Below, one piece after another: positions 35,261 to 43,906 of a DNA stretch of 64,000 nt (the stretch's first letter is position 1; each line of letters opens with the position of its first letter). The DNA lies in assembly GCA_017829075.1 (NCBI GenBank), contig JAGAJA010000048.1, positions 1 to 64,000 of the forward strand. Reading direction: 5' to 3'. The DNA comes from Oscillospiraceae bacterium. Lineage in GTDB: Bacteria > Bacillota_A > Clostridia > Oscillospirales > Ruminococcaceae. The position numbers and the translations under genes are program-made. The notes below the pieces were generated by a model that saw only the letters and a program-made list of their open reading frames with translations, made no database searches and was not told the DNA's origin.

Positions 35261-35279
35261 ACTTGAATTTTATTCAAGT
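35261..35279. promoter_or_regulatory. Palindrome ACTTGAAT-TTT-ATTCAAGT, candidate XRE operator
   Basis: Perfect 8-bp arms with a 3-bp centre. The left arm contains the TTGAAT -35 of the rightward promoter. The opposite strand also offers a TTGAAT followed 17 bp later by a weak -10 for the XRE gene, so one bound dimer could cover both promoters. Confidence 0.6.
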
Positions 35280-35291
35280 ATATGCTATAAT
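35263..35291 (+). promoter_or_regulatory. Promoter reading into the BREX operon
   Basis: TTGAAT (35263-35268), 17-bp spacer, TATAAT (35286-35291). The leader to brxA is then about 140 bases and contains the inverted repeat GGAATATT/AATATTCC (35326-35333 and 35356-35363), which might fold in the RNA or bind a protein. Confidence 0.65.
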
Positions 35292-35435
35292 AGTATCGTA
35301 TAACGATTATTTACTTAATAAAATCGGAATATTATTCTTGTAAATTATGTGGTAAAATATTCCTCGTATGTAATACAGATGGTAAATCATGCTTGATAAT
35401 TTAGTGTTTCCATAAACAATTCAGGGGGTACTATT

Positions 35436-36038
35436 GTGGTTCCGGAAATATATAGTGCCGGATTGATGTCGCAGTCATTCTGGTTTGTTGAATTAAAGAA
35501 AGTTATTCCAATGGTAGAAGAAGGAAAAACTCAGGACAAAATAAAGCGGTACTGCATAAATGAAAATCTGTTCGGCGCAGTAAACGCCAATCGTTCCCGG
35601 CGTGTGACAAACTATATCACCAACCGGGTAATGACGCTTGACAAAACTGAAATACAGCTTTTTCAGACATCAGACTTGTCCACCCAGAAACTTATAAACC
35701 TTATTGCGATACTGCGGACAGACCGCCTTTTCTTTGAGTTTATCTATGAGGTTTACCGGGAGAGAAAACTGTTGGGATTCAATGAGATAACCAATGCTGA
35801 TGTGAATCAGTTTTTCAGGAGCAAAGGAGCGCAGGAACCGCTTATTGAAGGCTGGATTGACAGCACCAAGACAAGACTTCGTGGAATCTATTATACTTTC
35901 ATGACTGATGCGGGGCTGCTTACTACTGAGAATAGAAAGCACATGATTACACCGCCGCTGCTGGATATAGCTCTTGAACGCTATCTTGAAGCAAAGGGAG
36001 AAACGGCAGTGATAAAAGCAATAACGGGGGTCAATTAA
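35436..36038 (+). CDS. brxA: BREX protein BrxA (DUF1819)
   Basis: 200 residues, GTG start with AGGGGG seven bases upstream. It matches the BrxA family by length, position and sequence (YSAGLMSQSFWFVELKKVIP, EGKTQDKIKRYCINENLFGA). BrxA is a small DNA-binding helical protein of type 1 BREX complexes. It is the first gene of the operon, and brxB starts on the next base after its stop. Confidence 0.9.
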   Translation: MVPEIYSAGLMSQSFWFVELKKVIPMVEEGKTQDKIKRYCINENLFGAVNANRSRRVTNYITNRVMTLDKTEIQLFQTSDLSTQKLINLIAILRTDRLFFEFIYEVYRERKLLGFNEITNADVNQFFRSKGAQEPLIEGWIDSTKTRLRGIYYTFMTDAGLLTTENRKHMITPPLLDIALERYLEAKGETAVIKAITGVN

Positions 36039-36617
36039 ATGGGAACACTTGAAGAGCGGCTGAACAAGGTTGAAGAGATGATTGCCAGACCTTCGTTTAG
36101 GGAAAACAAGGGATTAGGCAACGAAGTCGGGTATTACATTTTCGATTATCCACCAAAGGACGAGCTTACTATCCGCAGCCGTGTAGAATATATCCGCAAG
36201 AAATATGAGGATTCATCGGATGGGTTCCAAGTGGTCGTGTTTGACCTTTATGATATTATGATTGACATACTAAAGGAAAAAGGGTACCTCGAAAAGTGTT
36301 TTGAGCTGGAACGCAACAAAGGGCTTGACCGTGTTATCCGTGCAGTTGGGAACACTCTGAGAATAACGGACGCAGACAGCCTTATTGTTAAATACATTCA
36401 GGAGAGAACGCCGGACAATTCGGTCGTTTTCATCATAGGGATAGGTAAATGCTATCCTCTGCTTAGGTCACATACGGTGCTGAACAATCTGCATCAGGTG
36501 ATAGACCAAGTACCTGTCGTTATGTTCTATCCCGGTAAGTATGACGGACAGGAGCTTATTCTTTTCGGCGAAGTCAAGGACGATAACTACTATCGTGCAT
36601 TCAAACTTGTTGAATAA
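36039..36617 (+). CDS. brxB: BREX protein BrxB (DUF1788)
   Basis: 192 residues, ATG directly after the brxA stop. The N-terminus LEERLNKVEEMIARPSFREN and the central YYIFDYPPKDELTIRSRVEY are typical of DUF1788. BrxB is required for BREX defence and modification in studied type 1 systems; its biochemical role is not settled. It is followed 11 bp later by brxC. Confidence 0.9.
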   Translation: MGTLEERLNKVEEMIARPSFRENKGLGNEVGYYIFDYPPKDELTIRSRVEYIRKKYEDSSDGFQVVVFDLYDIMIDILKEKGYLEKCFELERNKGLDRVIRAVGNTLRITDADSLIVKYIQERTPDNSVVFIIGIGKCYPLLRSHTVLNNLHQVIDQVPVVMFYPGKYDGQELILFGEVKDDNYYRAFKLVE

Positions 36618-36628
36618 GGAGAATACAA

Positions 36629-39600
36629 ATGATTATCAAGGAAATGTTCGCAAAGCCTATTGACCGTGACATTAAAGGCGTTATCAAGGTAGGTCAGGAT
36701 GATGATTCCAACATTAAGCAGGAATTGTCGGAGTATGTTGTCACCAGAGAACTCCAGAAGCATTTCAGAGAATTTTTCGACAGCTACAAGCGTGGCATTA
36801 CCGGAAACACCGACAAGATGGGTGTCTGGATTTCCGGATTCTTTGGAAGCGGTAAATCTCACTTTCTGAAAATCCTGTCCTATATTCTCCGGAACAAGAG
36901 TGTTGACGGCAAAAACACAATCGACTATTTCATTGAGGACAACAAAATAAACGACCCTATGGTGCTGGCTGATATGAATCTGGCTGCCACGGTTCCCACC
37001 GATGCTATCCTGTTCAACATTGATTCCAAGAGCGAATCCACCGGCAAAGACAATAATGATGCCATAGTATCGGTATTCCTCAAAGTATTCAATGAGATGC
37101 AAGGCTTTTGCAGCAACAATTTCGCGCTTGCAGACCTTGAACGCAGGCTGACCGATGAGGGGAAGTATGATGATTTCCGCAGCAGTTTTGAAAACTCCTA
37201 CGGTGAGAAGTGGGAGGATGCCAGACATGAATTTGACTTTATTCAGGACGATGTTATAGACGCTCTGGTAGATATTGGCTATATGAGCGCAGAATCGGCT
37301 CGCAGCTGGAGCGATAAGGCGTTAGAGCCGTATTCCATTTCTATTGAGGATTTTGCTAAGCTTGTTAAGAAGTACATAGACAAAAAGGGCGGCAATCATC
37401 ATGTTGTGTTCCTTGTTGATGAAGTCGGGCAGTACATTGGCGATAATTCAAAGCTGATGCTTAATCTCCAGACTGTGACCGAAGAACTGGGTACAGCCTG
37501 CCTTGGAAAGGCATGGATTGTTGTCACCAGCCAGCAGGATATTGATTCCATCACTAAGATAAAGGGCAACGACTTCTCCAAAATTCAGGGTCGTTTCGAC
37601 ACCAGATTGTCCCTGTCATCAGCGAACGTTGACGAAGTAATCAAAAAGAGAATACTTGAAAAGAATGAGGCGGGCAACGAAACGCTCTCCGCTCTTTATG
37701 ATACAAAGGATACCGTTATCAAGAACCTGATTCTTTTCAATGACGGCGTTGAGAAAAAGCTCTATGAGAGCAATGAAGATTTTGCGCTGGATTATCCGTT
37801 TATTCCTTACCAATTCAACCTGCTCGGCAGTGTGCTGACTTCAATCAGGACACATGGCGCATCCGGAAAGCATCTCGCAGAGGGAGAGCGCTCCATGCTT
37901 GCTCTTTTCAAGGAATCTGCCGTGAAGCTTATGAACAAGGAACCGGGCGCACTCGTTCCGTTTAATATGTTCTATGATGCGCTGGAGCAGTTCCTCGACC
38001 ACTCTCACAAGGGTGTTATCAGCAAAGCGCTGGACAATACCAGTCTGAACCCCGACCATGCAGATGAATGCTTTGAAGTGAACGTCCTGAAAACGCTGTT
38101 CATGATAAAGTATGTCAAGGAAGTTAAAGCAAATGTAAACAACATCGCAAGCCTTATGGTATCTGACATTGACGAAGACCGTTTGGTGCTTTGCAACCGT
38201 GTGGAAGAAGCTCTGAACCGGCTCATACGCCAGACCCTTGTACAGAAGAACGGCGATATATATGTGTTCCTGACGAATGAGGAGCAGGAAATAAACAGAG
38301 CAATCGACGCACAGCCGGTCGAATCATCGGAAGTCATCGCAAAGGTTTCCAGCATGATTTTTGATGATATTTACCCGGAGAACAAGTACAGGTTGAGTGC
38401 GTTTAATAACAGGTATCAGTTCAGCTTTTGCCAGTTCGTGGACGACCATCCTTTTAAGGCAAACCAGAATTTTGACATAAAGATGCGCATACTCACCCCA
38501 AACAGCGATGAGATAGGCGATGCCAGCACTCTCAGGCTTTCTTCCGGTCAGGATAATTCTGTGCTTGTTGTGCTGCCGAATGACCGGGCGTTCCTTGACG
38601 AGATTACTTCTGTACTGAAAATAGAGAAGTTCCTGCGCAACGATGCGGAAAATACTGCAACGAATACCGAAACACTCAAAGACCAGAAGCGAACAGAGAT
38701 ACGGGACAGGACGCGCAACGCAAAAACCTATCTCTGCCAAGCGCTTGAAAAAGCCGATATTTACACAAATGGCAGCGATGTTAAGACTTCTACTACGGAC
38801 ATAAAGAACAGGCTGAACGAAGCCCTCGGAAAGCTGATTAACTCGGTATATCACAAGTTGACCTACATTACCAGAGCAGTGGGAGAAGATGATATTCGTG
38901 CGCTGCTTCGGGACAACTCTCAGCAGATTTCTATTGACGGCACCAAAGCTGATTTCAATGTTGAAGCCAGAAAGGATATGTCAAGTTATATTTCTGACAA
39001 GACTGCCCAGCATTTAAAGGTTTCCATGAAGTCACTTATGGAGCGCTTTACAAAGGCTCCGTATGGATATGTCGAAGCTGATGTGCAGTGGCTCGTTGCA
39101 AAGCTGTTTCATGACGGCGAAATTGCGCTTGCTGTGAATAATGAGCAGGTAACGTTCCAGTCTAAGACCAGCGAAGAGATTTATCGCTTCATCACCCGCA
39201 AGGAATTTATCGACAAGCTGATGGTTGAAAAGCGTGTAAAGGCAAGCGACAATCAGAAGAAGGTTGTCCGTGAAGTGATGAAGTCGCTGTTCAACACTAC
39301 TCCAAACGGCGAAGACGACGATGCTATCATGAGCAGTTTCATTTCCTATGCCGAAAAGCTGAAAAAGGAAATTGAAAAGACTGAATACAACTATAATGGG
39401 GGAACAAATTATCCCGGAAAACGTGTGCTTTCCGAAGGTAAACGTCTGCTTACCGATATTTGCGATATAAAGTACCCTGCCGAATTTTTCGCAACTGTTT
39501 CATCAAAGAAGGTTGACCTGCTTGACTTTGCCGACGATTATGAGCCGGTTAAGAAGTTCTTTGCAGGACAGCAGAAGGGGATATTCGACAAAGCAGTTAT

Positions 39601-40285
39601 GCTAATGAATATCTATGAGGACAGCAAATCGTTTATTGTGAACGCTGAAATAGAGAGCTATGTTCAGCAGGTAAATGCTATCCTCAAAAAGCAGGAACCT
39701 TACAATGATATGCATAAGCTCCCGGGGTTGCTGGAAAAATACTCTGATGTATATAACAAAATGCTTGACGAGCAGCTGGAGCCTGCGCTTAATGCAATCG
39801 AAGATGCCCGCAAGCGTGTATTTGATGAGCTTGACGGCAAAGAATGCAAGCCCAAGCTTTCCGATAAATATATTCAGAGCTTTGCAGACCTCGCAGATAA
39901 GGCAAAGGCTATAACCAATGTAGCCTCATTGAAGAATATCCCGGTAGAAGCTGATACGCTCAAAACACGCTTCCTTAATGAAATAGACGTTGAAGAGCGG
40001 GAAATTGCTGATGAAAAGGCAAGAAAGGCTGCTATGGCAGCGCAGGCTGCAAATAACACAACCGGAGCGTCCAGCAGTTCTGACACTACCACTCCCGACC
40101 CTGCGCCGGAGCCTGTTCCTGTGAAGAAGGTCAAGAAGCGTAAGGCGGTCAGCATAAAGACGCTGAACACATCAAACACATGGCAGCTGGAGAATTCTGA
40201 TGACGTTGAAAAGTACATTTCCGAACTGAAAACCAAGCTGATGAACACTCTTGAAGATGATACAATAATCACGATAGAGTTTTAA
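36629..40285 (+). CDS. brxC: BREX ATPase BrxC
   Basis: 1,218 residues, ATG with AAGGAGAA upstream. It opens with the family signature MIIKEMFAKPIDRDIKGVIK. The Walker A is GFFGSGKS at residues 70-77 and HVVFLVDEVGQYIGD at about 257-271 is the Walker B. The rest is a long helical scaffold, and near the C-terminus there is an Ala/Ser/Thr/Pro-rich linker (about 1140-1170). BrxC (also PglY) is the central large ATPase of type 1 BREX. The length is normal for the family. Confidence 0.95.
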   Translation: MIIKEMFAKPIDRDIKGVIKVGQDDDSNIKQELSEYVVTRELQKHFREFFDSYKRGITGNTDKMGVWISGFFGSGKSHFLKILSYILRNKSVDGKNTIDYFIEDNKINDPMVLADMNLAATVPTDAILFNIDSKSESTGKDNNDAIVSVFLKVFNEMQGFCSNNFALADLERRLTDEGKYDDFRSSFENSYGEKWEDARHEFDFIQDDVIDALVDIGYMSAESARSWSDKALEPYSISIEDFAKLVKKYIDKKGGNHHVVFLVDEVGQYIGDNSKLMLNLQTVTEELGTACLGKAWIVVTSQQDIDSITKIKGNDFSKIQGRFDTRLSLSSANVDEVIKKRILEKNEAGNETLSALYDTKDTVIKNLILFNDGVEKKLYESNEDFALDYPFIPYQFNLLGSVLTSIRTHGASGKHLAEGERSMLALFKESAVKLMNKEPGALVPFNMFYDALEQFLDHSHKGVISKALDNTSLNPDHADECFEVNVLKTLFMIKYVKEVKANVNNIASLMVSDIDEDRLVLCNRVEEALNRLIRQTLVQKNGDIYVFLTNEEQEINRAIDAQPVESSEVIAKVSSMIFDDIYPENKYRLSAFNNRYQFSFCQFVDDHPFKANQNFDIKMRILTPNSDEIGDASTLRLSSGQDNSVLVVLPNDRAFLDEITSVLKIEKFLRNDAENTATNTETLKDQKRTEIRDRTRNAKTYLCQALEKADIYTNGSDVKTSTTDIKNRLNEALGKLINSVYHKLTYITRAVGEDDIRALLRDNSQQISIDGTKADFNVEARKDMSSYISDKTAQHLKVSMKSLMERFTKAPYGYVEADVQWLVAKLFHDGEIALAVNNEQVTFQSKTSEEIYRFITRKEFIDKLMVEKRVKASDNQKKVVREVMKSLFNTTPNGEDDDAIMSSFISYAEKLKKEIEKTEYNYNGGTNYPGKRVLSEGKRLLTDICDIKYPAEFFATVSSKKVDLLDFADDYEPVKKFFAGQQKGIFDKAVMLMNIYEDSKSFIVNAEIESYVQQVNAILKKQEPYNDMHKLPGLLEKYSDVYNKMLDEQLEPALNAIEDARKRVFDELDGKECKPKLSDKYIQSFADLADKAKAITNVASLKNIPVEADTLKTRFLNEIDVEEREIADEKARKAAMAAQAANNTTGASSSSDTTTPDPAPEPVPVKKVKKRKAVSIKTLNTSNTWQLENSDDVEKYISELKTKLMNTLEDDTIITIEF

Positions 40286-40297
40286 GGAGTAATTCAG

Positions 40298-43200
40298 ATG
40301 AACAAGACAGCACTCAAAAATTTCGCAGTATGGGCAAGAAAAAAGCTTATATCTGATATAACAGATAGCGCAGGATTCCTCGCCGTGACCGAAAATGGCA
40401 TAGGCGAGCCGCTTCCGCAGTCTACAAAGGATTTGCAGCTTTTCGATATTGGCACAAAGGACTATGTTGAGGTAAAGGGAATCCGCATCTCTCAGCGTAA
40501 TTCTCTTGTAAGTGCTATCCGGGCGAAAACTGCGGAACTGAACGGCAACCACAAGGCTGCGTTTGAATATATCGTTGAGGAAGTAGCCTACACATGGTTC
40601 AACCGTATGATTGCTATACGCTTTATGGAAGTCAACGACTATCTTCCGATAAGAGTGCTGTCATCTGAATCCGGCAAGCATGAGCCGGATATAGTAACTT
40701 CTCCGTTCGATGCGGAGCTTGATTTCACGAATGAGGAAAGTGACCTTATCTATAAGCTGAGGGACTCCAACAAGCTGGAAGACCTGTTCCGTATGCTGTT
40801 CATCAAGCAGTGCAACAAGCTGCATGAGGTACTGCCAGAACTGTTTGAAGCGACAAACGACTACACCGAATTGCTTCTTTCTCTCTCCTTTACAGACAAG
40901 GACGGTGTGGTTTATCATTTGGTGAACGATATTTCCGAAGACGATTTCGACATCAGCGAGCAGGGACAGGTCGAGATAATAGGCTGGATGTATCAGTACT
41001 ACAATACTGAGCCGAAAGACAAGGTGTTTGAAGGGTTGAAAAAGAATGTCAAGATAACAAAGGAGAATATCCCGGCTGCAACGCAGCTGTTCACGCCGGA
41101 CTGGATTGTGCGCTACATGATAGAAAACTCCCTCGGCAGGCTATGGACAGAGGGACACCCTGACTCTTCTCTGCGTGAAGAATGGAAGTATTACCTTGAA
41201 GAAGCGCAGCAGGAGCCGGAGGTACAGGCGCAGCTGGACGAGATACGAAAAGAGTACAAGAATCTTTCCCCGGAGGACATTAAGGTTATAGACCCGTGCA
41301 TGGGTTCGGGGCATATACTCGTATACGCTTTTGACGTGCTGATGCAGATTTATGCTGAACAGGGCTACACAGAGCGTGACGCTGCGAAGCTCATAGTGGA
41401 AAAGAACCTGTGGGGTCTTGATATAGACAAGAGAGCGTATCAGCTGGCATATTTTGCGGTGATGATGAAAGCACGGCAGTACAACCGACGCATACTCACA
41501 TCGGGGGTAAAGCCGAATCTGTTCGTGATTGACGACAGCAGAGCGCTCACACCGGATATAATAGCATACATAGCGGACGGAGATAAAAAAATCGCCGCTG
41601 ACCTTTGCTCTATCAAGAGTGACTTCGATAATGCCCGTGAATATGGAAGTATCATAAATGTTTCGCCCGTGGATTCCGACGGGCTTTTGGTGCGTTTGGG
41701 AGAAGTTGCGGAGAGTGATGAACTCAATATCATTGCGATGGAGAACAAACGTGTTGTCGTTGAGAAGATAACACCGCTGGTACGGCAGGCGCAGGCTTTG
41801 GCGCAGAAGTATGATGTGGTATGCACGAATCCGCCATATATGGGCGGGTCAGGTATGAGTGCAAAACTGTCGGACTTTGTAAAGACCAACTATCCCGATA
41901 GCAAATCTGACCTGTTTGCTGTGTTTATTGAAAAGTGCGGTCAGATGGCACATGAAAACGGTTATCAGGCTATGATAACACAACACGCATGGATGTTTCT
42001 GTCAAGCTATGAGAAGCTGCGTAAAAAGCTCATGTTTTGTATCTCTGTAAATATGGCACATCTCGGTGCAAGAGCATTTGATGAAATAGGCGGTGAGGTA
42101 GTTCAGACAACCGCTTTCGTTGAGCGCAAAGCTCAAATTTGTGGATATAAGGGTACATATTCAAGACTTGTCGATATTGTCGGAGAGAACGAAAAGCGTG
42201 ATATGTTCCTAACCCATACGAAAGAATCAGTGTCTTGTCAGGACAACTTCTCGAAAATCCCCGGTGCGCCGGTGGCTTATTGGGTGAGTGAAAAATTTAT
42301 AGATATTTTTGAAAATCCATCATTAGCTGATTTAGCTTATCCCAAAACAGGATTCACAACCGGAAATAATGATGATTTTTTGAGGTTATGGTTTGAAGTT
42401 GACAATGTAAAAATTCAAAAAAAATGGTTTTATCTGAACAAGGGTGGTGAATACAGGAAATGGTATGGTAATAACGAATATGTTGTTGATTGGGAAAACA
42501 ACGGTATGAGGATTAAGCAAAATAAAGGTTCAACAATTAGAAATCCTGATTTCTATTTTAGAGAAGGTATTACTTGGTCAAAAATTTCATCATATAAGTT
42601 TTCTGGAAGATACTCATCACAATCACATATTTTTGATGCAGTTGGATTAACGTGCTTTGTAGACGGAAGAATTAGTTTGAATTTCGTGCTGGCATATTTT
42701 TGTAGTAATGTTGCAACTGAAATACTCAAAATATTAAATCCAACTTTAAGTTTTACCACTGGAGCAATTGCTAATTTGCCTATTGCGAATTATAGAAAAT
42801 ATGAAAATGAAATTGATAAATTGGTTCCAGAAAATATTGAACTTTCCAAATCCGACTGGGACAGCTTTGAAACCTCATGGGATTTCACCGAACACCCATT
42901 AGTGCGGCTGTCAAAGGACTTATGGGACGCAACCGCAACAGGCGCAGCTATGCAGGCATATTACGGTGAGCACATCAAGGTAAGCTGCCCCGTTGAGTTG
43001 TGCTATATGCTGTGGCAGGGCGAGTGCAACCGACGTTTCAATCAGCTCAAATCCAACGAAGAAGAACTCAACCGCATATTCATAGACATCTACGGCTTGC
43101 AGGACGAGCTTACCCCCGAAGTCGAGGAAAAGGACGTTACTGTGCGCCGTGCAGACCTCACCCGTGATATAAAATCGCTTATAAGCTATGCGGTCGGCTG

Positions 43201-43894
43201 TATGTTCGGGCGTTACTCTCTTGATGTGGACGGTCTTGCATACGCAGGCGGCGAGTGGGACGACAGCAAATACCGCACCTTTATCCCTGATGATGACAAC
43301 TGCATACCCATCACCGACGAGGAGTATTTCAAGGACGATATTGTTGTCCGCTTTGTTGAGTTTATCCGTACCGTATACGGCGCAGATACCATTGAACAGA
43401 ACCTGAATTACATAGCGGACGCTCTCGGCACAAAGGGCAATACCAGCCGTGAGAGGATTCGCAATTATTTCCTCGGCGACTTCATCAAAGATCATATCAA
43501 GACCTACCAAAAGCGCCCGATTTACTGGCTGTTCGACAGCGGCAAGCAGAACGGCTTTAAGGCTCTGGTGTATATGCACCGCTGGAATGCCGACACAACG
43601 GGCAACGTGCGTGTTGAGTATCTGCACAAGCTCCAGCGTATGTATGAGAACGAGATTCGGCAGGCGCAGGACGTTGTAGATGACGGCGGCAGCGCCCGTG
43701 AAGTATCTGCTGCGCAGAAGCGCATAGAAAAGCTGACAAAGCAGCTCAAAGAAACCCGTGACTATGATGAGAAAATAGCACATCTGGCTGTGTCCCGTAT
43801 CGACATTGACCTTGACGACGGAGTAAAGGTGAACTATGAGAAGGTGCAGACCGGCGTTGATGGGAAGAAGATAGATATACTGACTAAATTCTAA
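40298..43894 (+). CDS. pglX: BREX adenine-specific DNA methyltransferase PglX
   Basis: 1,198 residues, ATG with AAGGAG upstream. The SAM-binding motif DPCMGSGH is at about 332 and the catalytic NPPY at 511-514, giving N6-adenine methylation of one strand of an asymmetric site. The target-recognition part (about residues 655-850, bases 42260-42850) is far more AT-rich than the rest, as if it had been exchanged. The C-terminal helical domain (LQRMYENEIRQAQDVVDDGG) follows. The gene is full length, with no phase-variable homopolymer noticed. Confidence 0.95.
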   Translation: MNKTALKNFAVWARKKLISDITDSAGFLAVTENGIGEPLPQSTKDLQLFDIGTKDYVEVKGIRISQRNSLVSAIRAKTAELNGNHKAAFEYIVEEVAYTWFNRMIAIRFMEVNDYLPIRVLSSESGKHEPDIVTSPFDAELDFTNEESDLIYKLRDSNKLEDLFRMLFIKQCNKLHEVLPELFEATNDYTELLLSLSFTDKDGVVYHLVNDISEDDFDISEQGQVEIIGWMYQYYNTEPKDKVFEGLKKNVKITKENIPAATQLFTPDWIVRYMIENSLGRLWTEGHPDSSLREEWKYYLEEAQQEPEVQAQLDEIRKEYKNLSPEDIKVIDPCMGSGHILVYAFDVLMQIYAEQGYTERDAAKLIVEKNLWGLDIDKRAYQLAYFAVMMKARQYNRRILTSGVKPNLFVIDDSRALTPDIIAYIADGDKKIAADLCSIKSDFDNAREYGSIINVSPVDSDGLLVRLGEVAESDELNIIAMENKRVVVEKITPLVRQAQALAQKYDVVCTNPPYMGGSGMSAKLSDFVKTNYPDSKSDLFAVFIEKCGQMAHENGYQAMITQHAWMFLSSYEKLRKKLMFCISVNMAHLGARAFDEIGGEVVQTTAFVERKAQICGYKGTYSRLVDIVGENEKRDMFLTHTKESVSCQDNFSKIPGAPVAYWVSEKFIDIFENPSLADLAYPKTGFTTGNNDDFLRLWFEVDNVKIQKKWFYLNKGGEYRKWYGNNEYVVDWENNGMRIKQNKGSTIRNPDFYFREGITWSKISSYKFSGRYSSQSHIFDAVGLTCFVDGRISLNFVLAYFCSNVATEILKILNPTLSFTTGAIANLPIANYRKYENEIDKLVPENIELSKSDWDSFETSWDFTEHPLVRLSKDLWDATATGAAMQAYYGEHIKVSCPVELCYMLWQGECNRRFNQLKSNEEELNRIFIDIYGLQDELTPEVEEKDVTVRRADLTRDIKSLISYAVGCMFGRYSLDVDGLAYAGGEWDDSKYRTFIPDDDNCIPITDEEYFKDDIVVRFVEFIRTVYGADTIEQNLNYIADALGTKGNTSRERIRNYFLGDFIKDHIKTYQKRPIYWLFDSGKQNGFKALVYMHRWNADTTGNVRVEYLHKLQRMYENEIRQAQDVVDDGGSAREVSAAQKRIEKLTKQLKETRDYDEKIAHLAVSRIDIDLDDGVKVNYEKVQTGVDGKKIDILTKF

Positions 43895-43906
43895 GGAGCA
43901 GATCTC

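Noticed and set aside
36590..37228. 212-codon minus-strand frame over brxC
   Set aside because: It overlaps the conserved BrxC N-terminus and P-loop on the other strand; no ribosome site or homology.
42920..43783. Long minus-strand frame inside pglX
   Set aside because: It is a shadow frame of a well-supported gene, without a ribosome site or recognisable protein.
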